Assembly: GCA_039033795.1 (NCBI GenBank)
Contig: JBCCBY010000073.1
Location: forward strand, 1-11,528
Direction of reading: 5' to 3'
Length of the DNA stretch: 11,528 nucleotides
From: Parvularcula sp039033795
Lineage (GTDB): Bacteria; Pseudomonadota; Alphaproteobacteria; Caulobacterales; Parvularculaceae
Part shown: piece by piece, positions 6,486 to 11,528 of the stretch
Position numbering within the stretch: position 1 is the stretch's first letter
Layout of the letters: the number at the start of each line of letters is the position of its first letter
The notes under the pieces: generated by a model
Told to the model about the DNA's origin: nothing
What the model saw: only the letters and a program-made list of their open reading frames with translations
The model's database searches: none
Program-made: the position numbers and the translations under genes

Positions 6486-6546
6486 CTGAGAAAAACTCTT
6501 GCCGAGCATAAGTCGCGCGCGCATATCCTCTGCCTGAGCAAAAGTC
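6486..6546 (+). promoter_or_regulatory. Iterated 13-nt motif upstream of nadA, candidate NadQ operator
   Basis: Three related copies lie in the nadQ-nadA gap: CTGAGAAAAACTC (6486-6498), CCGAGCATAAGTC (6502-6514) and CTGAGCAAAAGTC (6534-6546). Copies 1 and 3 match at 11 of 13 positions, and so do copies 2 and 3. Their starts are 16 and 32 nt apart, and a weaker half-copy GCGCATAT (6519-6526) lies in the vacant slot. The last copy ends 11 nt before the nadA start, overlapping its ribosome-site region. Position and regular phasing suggest an operator, and the neighbouring nadQ is the natural candidate to bind it. I do not recall the published NadQ motif well enough to claim a match. Confidence 0.5.
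6499..6527 (+). promoter_or_regulatory. Possible promoter for nadABC
   Basis: TTGCCG (6499-6504) and CATATC (6522-6527) are separated by 17 nt and match the sigma-70 -35 and -10 elements at 4/6 and 3/6 positions. The predicted transcription start would be near 6534. Motif copy 2 (6502-6514) would then overlap the -35 box and spacer, and copy 3 the start site, as expected for repression. The match is weak. Confidence 0.3.
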
Positions 6547-6557
6547 GGAGCAGGACA

Positions 6558-7649
6558 ATGGCTGCCTTCGGGAACGAATTTGCCGAAACGTCTCAAGCGG
6601 ATATCCGCGAACGGACCGAGCATCTCTACGCGCGCGTCTCCGCGCGAATTCCGCGGTTTGAGTGGGATCAGATGGCGCCACTGGTGGCGCGCATCAATGA
6701 CCTGAAAGCGGAGAAGAACGCCGTCATCTTGGCGCACAACTACATGACGCCAGAAATCTTCGCCTGCGTTGGTGATATTCGTGGCGACAGTCTTCAACTC
6801 GCCAAGGAGGCAGCCGCCACCGATGCGGATGTGATCGTTCAAGCCGGCGTTCACTTTATGGCTGAAACGTCGAAGATCCTTGCGCCGCACAAAACCGTGC
6901 TGATCCCATCGATGGAAGCGGGCTGCTCCCTGGCGTCCTCCATCACGGGCGCAGATGTCCGGCTCTTGAAAGAGCGCTATCCCGGCGTTCCTGTCGTGAC
7001 CTATGTGAACACCACGGCGGACGTGAAAGCCGAAACCGATATCTGCTGTACGTCGTCAAACGCCGTGCAGGTTGTGGAGCATATCTGCCAAGAGTTTGGC
7101 ACCGACCAGGTGATCCTGATCCCGGATCAATATCTCGCCAAGAATGTCGCTCGCATGACCGACAAAAAGGTCATCACGTGGGCAGGTTCTTGCGAGGTGC
7201 ACGAACGGTTCACCGCCGAGGATATCCGCGAAATGCGCGCTGGCAATCCTGGCGTTGTGGTGCTTGCCCATCCTGAATGCCCCCCGGACGTTCTTTCAGA
7301 GGCAGACTATGCTGGCTCGACTGCCGCGATGTCCGGTTATGTGAAGGAGAAGCAGCCGCGCCAAGTGGTGCTCATCACTGAATGTTCGATGTCGGACAAT
7401 GTTGCGTTGGAAAATCCTGGCGTGGACTTTGTCCGCCCATGCAATCTCTGTCCCCATATGAAGCAGATCACGCTAAAAGGCATCCTTGAGACGCTTGAGA
7501 CCATGACCCACGAGGTCGAGGTTGACCCCATCATCGCCGCTCGTGCCCGTGACGCGGTCGAACGCATGGTCGCCTTGCCAAGCCCTCGGTCCCCTGCCGC
7601 CTTTGATCAGGGCCATGGCGGGGACGTGATCTCTGTCGAGCACCGGTAA
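6558..7649 (+). CDS. nadA: Quinolinate synthase
   Basis: NadA condenses iminoaspartate with dihydroxyacetone phosphate to give quinolinate, the second step of de novo NAD synthesis, using a [4Fe-4S] cluster. The protein has 363 residues. The three conserved cluster cysteines appear as Cys123 (EAGCSLA), Cys241 (HPECPPDV) and most probably Cys298 (NLCPHMK); Cys295 just before it is a further candidate. Other family motifs are LAHNYMTPEI, GVHFMAETSKIL, VTYVNTTADVKAETD, SNAV and WAGSCEVHERF. The ATG at 6558 is preceded by GGAGCAGGA (6547-6555), which supports this start. About 35 residues precede the conserved core, a modest N-terminal extension. nadB begins 5 nt after the stop, and nadA is the first gene of nadABC, downstream of nadQ and a candidate operator. 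Confidence 0.97.
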   Translation: MAAFGNEFAETSQADIRERTEHLYARVSARIPRFEWDQMAPLVARINDLKAEKNAVILAHNYMTPEIFACVGDIRGDSLQLAKEAAATDADVIVQAGVHFMAETSKILAPHKTVLIPSMEAGCSLASSITGADVRLLKERYPGVPVVTYVNTTADVKAETDICCTSSNAVQVVEHICQEFGTDQVILIPDQYLAKNVARMTDKKVITWAGSCEVHERFTAEDIREMRAGNPGVVVLAHPECPPDVLSEADYAGSTAAMSGYVKEKQPRQVVLITECSMSDNVALENPGVDFVRPCNLCPHMKQITLKGILETLETMTHEVEVDPIIAARARDAVERMVALPSPRSPAAFDQGHGGDVISVEHR

Positions 7650-7654
7650 GTCGT

Positions 7655-9193
7655 ATGGAGATGCACCGTGCCCAAGGGGGCGTGGTGGTGATCGGCGCTG
7701 GCCTCGCCGGTCTGTGGACGGCACTAAAACTGGCGCCGCATCCTGTGACCGTGATCACCGCAGGGCAATTGGGCGATGGGAGTTCATCTTGGGCGCAAGG
7801 CGGCTTGGCGGCCGCAATCGGCCCAGATGACGATTATCATCTGCACATCGATGACACGATCGCCGCAGGCGCGGGTCTTTGTGATCCAGTGGCTGTTAAC
7901 ATTCTCTGTGAACATGGGCCGTCGGCGGTCGAAGGATTAGCGGCGCTCGGCGTGCCTTTTGATCGAGACGAACACGGTGCTTTCCGCTTAGGCCGAGAAG
8001 CGGCTCACGGGCGCAACCGGATCGTGCATGTCGGCGGCGATGAGGCCGGGGCAGCGATCGTCCGATCATTGATGAACGCGGCTCGCCGAGCGGAGCATAT
8101 CGATATCCGAGAACGGACCGTTGCCGAGCAAATCATATGCGCAGACGATAAGGTCACAGGCGTCCTCGCCTGGGATGTCGCTGGCCAGGAGAACATCACC
8201 TTGCTGGCGAACAGCGTGGTTTTGGCAACCGGCGGCCTTGGCGGGCTTTATGCCGTCACGACCAATCCCCTTTATGGCCAGGGCCACGCTCTTGCGCTGG
8301 CGGCCGAGGCCGGTGCGGTCTTGCGCGATCTCGAGTTCGTCCAGTTCCACCCCACAGCGCTTGACGTGGCGCGAGACCCCGCGCCGCTCGCCACCGAGGC
8401 GATACGCGGTGAAGGCGGGCTGCTCCTTGATGCAGAGGGCGAACGGTTCATGCCGTCGCTTCATCACGATGCGGAGCTAGCCCCTCGAGACATCGTCGCG
8501 CGGGGTGTGGCAAGCGCTATCGCCGAGACGGGCCGAGCTTTTCTTGACGTTCGAGGCGATCTCGGCCGGAACTTTCGCAAGCGCTTCACGACCGTCGATG
8601 CTGCATGCCGCGAGGCGAAGATCGAACCTGAAACGGATCTTATCCCGATTGCACCGGCTGCGCATTACCACATGGGGGGCGTCAAAACCGGGCTCGATGC
8701 GGAGACCGATGTGTCGGGGCTTTATGCCGTGGGCGAGTGCGCCAGCACCGGTGTTCACGGCGCCAACCGATTGGCCTCCAATTCATTGCTCGAAGCGTTG
8801 GTGTTTGGTGAGCGAGCTGCGGCGCATATCAAGGCCAAACCAGCGCGCGCCCATCCTGATACCGCTGAAACCAGTGGGTCGTCCCTTTCGCATCAACCAG
8901 CACGCGCGCTCCAACCCTTGCGGCGGATGATGGCCGACCATGCAGGCCTTCTCCGGTCACAACGTGGCCTCAGCATGTTGATTGACTTTCTCCGATCACA
9001 ACAACCCGTCACCGTCAGTGAACGTCTGGCTCTGATCACCGCAGAAGGGCTTGCGTTGTCCGCGCTCGCTCGAGAAGAAAGCCGCGGCGCCCACCAAAGG
9101 CTCGATTATCAAGGCACACTGGCGCCATGCCACAGTGAAGCGCGGCTCACTGAGAACGGTTGGGCGATCAACGTCGCAAAGAGGGCACCATGA
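7655..9193 (+). CDS. nadB: L-aspartate oxidase
   Basis: NadB is an FAD enzyme that oxidises L-aspartate to iminoaspartate, the first step of de novo NAD synthesis. The 512-residue protein belongs to the succinate dehydrogenase/fumarate reductase flavoprotein family. It has an N-terminal dinucleotide-binding loop GAGLAG (14-19) and the flavin motif SSSWAQGGLAAA (43-54). Expected active-site residues are present: His232 in QFHPTAL, Arg278 in PRDIVAR and His337 in AAHYHMGG, which I equate with E. coli His244, Arg290 and His351. GVHGANRLASNSLLEALVFG near residue 370 is the classical flavin/aspartate site near the C-terminal part. The C-terminal helical domain is slightly shorter than in E. coli. 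The start could be ATG 7655 or ATG 7661; neither has a clear ribosome site. The stop overlaps the nadC start by 4 nt (ATGA). Confidence 0.96.
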   Translation: MEMHRAQGGVVVIGAGLAGLWTALKLAPHPVTVITAGQLGDGSSSWAQGGLAAAIGPDDDYHLHIDDTIAAGAGLCDPVAVNILCEHGPSAVEGLAALGVPFDRDEHGAFRLGREAAHGRNRIVHVGGDEAGAAIVRSLMNAARRAEHIDIRERTVAEQIICADDKVTGVLAWDVAGQENITLLANSVVLATGGLGGLYAVTTNPLYGQGHALALAAEAGAVLRDLEFVQFHPTALDVARDPAPLATEAIRGEGGLLLDAEGERFMPSLHHDAELAPRDIVARGVASAIAETGRAFLDVRGDLGRNFRKRFTTVDAACREAKIEPETDLIPIAPAAHYHMGGVKTGLDAETDVSGLYAVGECASTGVHGANRLASNSLLEALVFGERAAAHIKAKPARAHPDTAETSGSSLSHQPARALQPLRRMMADHAGLLRSQRGLSMLIDFLRSQQPVTVSERLALITAEGLALSALAREESRGAHQRLDYQGTLAPCHSEARLTENGWAINVAKRAP

Positions 9194-10038
9194 CGCTTCC
9201 GATCCCGGCAGAGCTGCTTAAACCTCTGCTGAGGCGCGCTCTTGATGAGGATGTTGGCCAGGGCGGTGACCTGACCAGCCTCGCCACCGTGCCTGCTGGC
9301 CGCATCGCCACCGCCGAGCTCAACAGCCGTGAGGCGGGCACGCTTGCAGGGATCGACATTGCCGGCCTGGTGTTCACAATGGTCAGTGAAGAGATCACCG
9401 TCAGTGGCCATGCCAAAGATGGAGACGCCATCACACCCGGCGCGACGCTTTTCACCGCCACGGGTCCGGCGCAGGCCCTCCTCACCGCAGAACGAACCGC
9501 CCTCAATATCCTCAGCCATATGACTGGCATCGCATCAGCGACAGCACTGCTTGCTCAACTGATTGATGGCACCAACGCCCATCTCGCCGCAACGCGCAAA
9601 ACGCTCCCTGGGCTGAGGCTTTTGCAGAAATATGCTGTGCGCTGTGGCGGCGGCATGACCCACCGGATGAGCCTCTCCGATGCCGTGATGATCAAGGACA
9701 ACCACATCATTGCAGCCGGCGGAATCGCCAGCGCCGTCAACAAGGCCCGCGCCTATGCAGGGCATACGGTGAAAATCGAGGTCGAGGTCGACACGATCGC
9801 CCAGCTTGAGGAGCTTCTGCCGCTTGGTCCTGACATTATCCTTCTCGATAATATGTCGACGGAGGACCTGACGCGAGCGGTTGCTCTTGCCAAAGGCAAA
9901 GCGCTGCTTGAAGCCTCCGGCGGGGTGACGGCAGACACGATCCAGGAGATTGCGGCGACAGGGGTCGATATCATCTCCGTCGGCGGACTGACTCACTCCG
10001 TTGCTGCCGTCGATATCGGCATGGAGCTCAGCCTTTAA
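9190..10038 (+). CDS. nadC: Nicotinate-nucleotide pyrophosphorylase (quinolinate phosphoribosyltransferase)
   Basis: NadC converts quinolinate and PRPP to nicotinate mononucleotide, CO2 and pyrophosphate, the third step of de novo NAD synthesis. The 282-residue length is typical. Visible motifs in order are DEDVGQGGDLTS near the N-terminus, ATRKTLPGLR (Arg136, Lys137 of the phosphate-binding site), KYAVRCGGGMTHRMSLSDAVMIKDNH, VEVEVD, DIILLDNM, LEASGGV and IISVGGLTHS closing the barrel. ATG 9190 is preferred to an in-frame TTG at 9160, because GAGGG (9181-9185) precedes it, it overlaps the nadB stop as ATGA, and the family N-terminus starts here. It ends the operon: its TAA (10036-10038) overlaps the opposing stop of the hydrolase gene, and no terminator hairpin is visible between them. 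Confidence 0.97.
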   Translation: MTLPIPAELLKPLLRRALDEDVGQGGDLTSLATVPAGRIATAELNSREAGTLAGIDIAGLVFTMVSEEITVSGHAKDGDAITPGATLFTATGPAQALLTAERTALNILSHMTGIASATALLAQLIDGTNAHLAATRKTLPGLRLLQKYAVRCGGGMTHRMSLSDAVMIKDNHIIAAGGIASAVNKARAYAGHTVKIEVEVDTIAQLEELLPLGPDIILLDNMSTEDLTRAVALAKGKALLEASGGVTADTIQEIAATGVDIISVGGLTHSVAAVDIGMELSL

Positions 10039-10820
10039 AGACTTGATGCCTTCGGTGCGTCCATCGTTTCATCGGCCGCTATGCGCAGCGCATCATGGTA
10101 CCGATAGAAGATGTGGTCCCCGATCACGGTTGTCTCGACAAAGGCCTTCGCCCAACTCGGTGAGACATACTCAGCGTGATAAAAGGTGGCGTAACGGGTC
10201 AGCGGCGGACGGAAACCGCGCATGATGAGATCCGCGAGCACCTCGGACTTTGCCCAAGCACCTTTTTCATGGGCGGTCTCGGGCAGGCCGTCGCAAGCGA
10301 AGCTGAATTGGCACCGGTTCCGGCGCTCTTCCCCTTGAAAGACCACGCCGCAAACAGAGTCGGGAAAACGCCCGCTATCAACGCGGTTGAGAATGACATC
10401 GGCCACCGCGATCTGACCGAGCACGGATTGGTTGCGGGCCTCAAAGTAGATGGCTTTGCTCAGACAAAGACGTTCCTTTGCCTCAAAATCGCTGAAGGGC
10501 TGGTCAAAGACCGCCGCCGGGATCGCAAAGGCTTGGGCCGGAATGCCTGCGAGAAGAAGGTCCTGCGCCACTTGGTTGCCATCGAAACCGCCAGCCATGA
10601 GGGCCTCGATTGCGCTCACCACCCGCACTTCAACCGGCGGCGCGGACGGAACCTCGGGCTCGTCGATCACGATGGGCGCCGCAGGCTCAATGGCGGCGAC
10701 CTCGAGGATTTCTGTTGTTCGCACCATGGTGAGAAAAAGCGCGCCCAACGCGAGCAATAGCGCGGTGAGGATAAGCCCGTTCCGGACTTCGTCAGCTGTT
10801 CGTCCCGTCAGTGTTCTCAC
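10035..10820 (-). CDS. SleB-type cell-wall hydrolase, inner-membrane anchored
   Basis: The 261-residue protein has a short cytoplasmic N-terminus, one membrane segment (about residues 15-33), a Pro/Glu/Val-rich linker to about residue 65, and a C-terminal Hydrolase_2 (SleB) domain from about 110. SleB domains are lytic transglycosylase-like enzymes acting on peptidoglycan. The conserved AIYFEAR with probable catalytic Glu127 is present, as are VILNRV, CGVVFQG, CQFSFACDG and FYHAEYVSPSW. In non-sporulating alphaproteobacteria such proteins probably act in wall remodelling, here in the periplasm. The GTG at 10818-10820 is the start: an in-frame stop lies just upstream and AAAGGTG gives a ribosome site on this strand. 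It follows ppdK on the same strand with a gap of about 105 nt, and converges on nadC with overlapping stop codons. Confidence 0.88.
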   Translation of the reverse strand: MRTLTGRTADEVRNGLILTALLLALGALFLTMVRTTEILEVAAIEPAAPIVIDEPEVPSAPPVEVRVVSAIEALMAGGFDGNQVAQDLLLAGIPAQAFAIPAAVFDQPFSDFEAKERLCLSKAIYFEARNQSVLGQIAVADVILNRVDSGRFPDSVCGVVFQGEERRNRCQFSFACDGLPETAHEKGAWAKSEVLADLIMRGFRPPLTRYATFYHAEYVSPSWAKAFVETTVIGDHIFYRYHDALRIAADETMDAPKASSL

Positions 10821-10878
10821 TGGGCACCTTTGATGGCGAAACCGTCATGTACGACGATATGGTTACGATGGGATGTTG

Positions 10879-10914
10879 GGCGGAGTCGCGCTCCACACAA
10901 GAGTCGACTCCACC
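10879..10914 (-). terminator. Hairpin just downstream of ppdK, possible terminator
   Basis: On the minus strand, GGTGGAGTCG (10914-10905) pairs with CGACTCCGCC (10888-10879) as a 10-bp stem with one G-U pair and a 16-nt loop. On the plus strand that pair would be a C-A mismatch, so the minus strand is favoured. It starts 11 nt after the ppdK stop. There is no U-rich tract after the stem, so factor-independent termination is uncertain; RNA stabilisation is an alternative. Confidence 0.4.
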
Positions 10915-10925
10915 GATCGCTGCAG

Positions 10926-11528
10926 CTAGGCGCCTTGGTTCTTCACCGCAAGGGATGCTTGTGCGGCAGCCAGTCGCGCAATCGGGACCCGATACGGCGA
11001 GCAGCTGACGTAATCGAGGCCAATGCCTTCGCAGAAGCTGATCGATGCCGGATCACCGCCATGCTCACCGCAAATACCGAGCTTGATCAGCGAGCGCGTT
11101 TTTCGGCCCTTCTCCGTGGCGATGGCCACCAATTGGCCGACCCCCTCCTGGTCGAGGCTGACAAAGGGGTCCTGCTCAAAGATGTTTTGGCGCAGATAGC
11201 TCGGCATAAAGCCGCCCGCGTCGTCACGACTGATACCAAAGGTGGTCTGGGTCAGGTCGTTGGTACCAAAGGAGAAAAACTCCGCCTCGTGCGCAATCTT
11301 GTCCGCGGTCAGGGCCGCACGCGGCAATTCAATCATGGTACCGACGGTATAGACAAGCTTATCGCCGGATTCCTTGAACACATCCGTCGCGATCTTGTCG
11401 ATTTTCGCCTTGAGGATTTGCAGTTCCTTCTGGGTGGAAACGAGCGGCACCATGATTTCAGGCTGCACCGGATCACCGCCCTTGGCCTTGGAGACCGACA
11501 GCGCGGCTTCGAAGATGGCGCGCGCCTG
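10926..11528 (-). CDS. ppdK: Pyruvate phosphate dikinase, C-terminal part (cut by window edge)
   Basis: PPDK interconverts pyruvate, ATP and phosphate with phosphoenolpyruvate, AMP and pyrophosphate; in bacteria it supports gluconeogenesis or pyrophosphate-linked glycolysis. Only the last 200 residues are in the window, and the frame is open to the right edge (reading QARAIFEAA at the border). These belong to the C-terminal PEP/pyruvate-binding barrel. Visible motifs are EIMVPLV, GTMIELPRAALTA, FFSFGTNDLTQTTFG, and CGEHGGDPASI with the active-site cysteine codon at 11070-11072, then the closing GLDYVSCSPYRVPIARLAAAQA. The stop is at 10926-10928. A GTG at 11466-11468 lies inside the conserved domain and is not a start. 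A hairpin follows, then the SleB-type hydrolase gene on the same strand. Confidence 0.96.
   Translation of the reverse strand, partial: QARAIFEAALSVSKAKGGDPVQPEIMVPLVSTQKELQILKAKIDKIATDVFKESGDKLVYTVGTMIELPRAALTADKIAHEAEFFSFGTNDLTQTTFGISRDDAGGFMPSYLRQNIFEQDPFVSLDQEGVGQLVAIATEKGRKTRSLIKLGICGEHGGDPASISFCEGIGLDYVSCSPYRVPIARLAAAQASLAVKNQGA

Noticed and set aside
10176..10760. 194-codon plus-strand frame opposite the SleB-type hydrolase
   Set aside because: The minus strand has an intact SleB domain and membrane anchor. The plus-strand frame has no recognisable motif.
10901..10910. GAGTCGACTC perfect palindrome
   Set aside because: It is a short isolated palindrome. Its right half is better explained as part of the longer hairpin after ppdK.

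Overview
The window comes from a compact, fairly GC-rich bacterial chromosome. An alphaproteobacterium is the best fit, probably Hyphomicrobiales or a relative. The reasons are the NadQ-type (Nudix plus winged helix) regulator directly before nadABC, the neighbouring ppdK and SleB-type hydrolase genes, and the ygfZ-tag pair. This assignment is inferred from family knowledge, not from a database search. Coding density is very high. I see no rRNA, tRNA, CRISPR array, insertion sequence or phage gene, and no gene-free stretch longer than about 150 bases.

Layout, left to right. Positions 1-1370 hold the 3' part of ygfZ (iron-sulfur maintenance, folate-binding) overlapping tag (3-methyladenine DNA glycosylase I). 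Positions 1416-4747 hold four same-strand genes: an exported, C-terminally anchored NTF2/SnoaL-like protein; a 371-residue ketoacyl synthase III with an intact Cys-His-Asn triad; a PhyH-type Fe(II)/2-oxoglutarate dioxygenase with all metal and cosubstrate residues; and an integral-membrane ICMT/PEMT-type methyltransferase. They look like an accessory lipid or small-molecule pathway inserted between housekeeping genes. Positions 4798-5480 hold an unannotated-looking 33-codon ORF with a perfect Shine-Dalgarno. Its stop overlaps the start of an HD-domain phosphohydrolase gene that lacks a ribosome site of its own.

Positions 5520-10038 form an NAD-biosynthesis block: the predicted regulator nadQ, then nadA, nadB and nadC. 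NadB oxidises L-aspartate to iminoaspartate, NadA condenses this with dihydroxyacetone phosphate to quinolinate, and NadC makes nicotinate mononucleotide. The nadA-nadB gap is 5 nt, and nadB and nadC overlap by 4 nt. The only sizeable gap in the block, upstream of nadA, carries three copies of a 13-nt motif starting at 6486, 6502 and 6534 (spacings of 16 and 32 nt). This is a good candidate operator for NadQ.

Positions 10035-11528 are on the minus strand. The 3' part of ppdK (pyruvate phosphate dikinase) is followed by a hairpin and then by a membrane-anchored SleB-type cell-wall hydrolase. The stop codon of the hydrolase overlaps the stop codon of nadC in a TTAA palindrome.

The most interesting items are the KASIII/PhyH/ICMT/NTF2 cassette, the iterated motif before nadA, and the small ORF that may couple translation to the HD gene.
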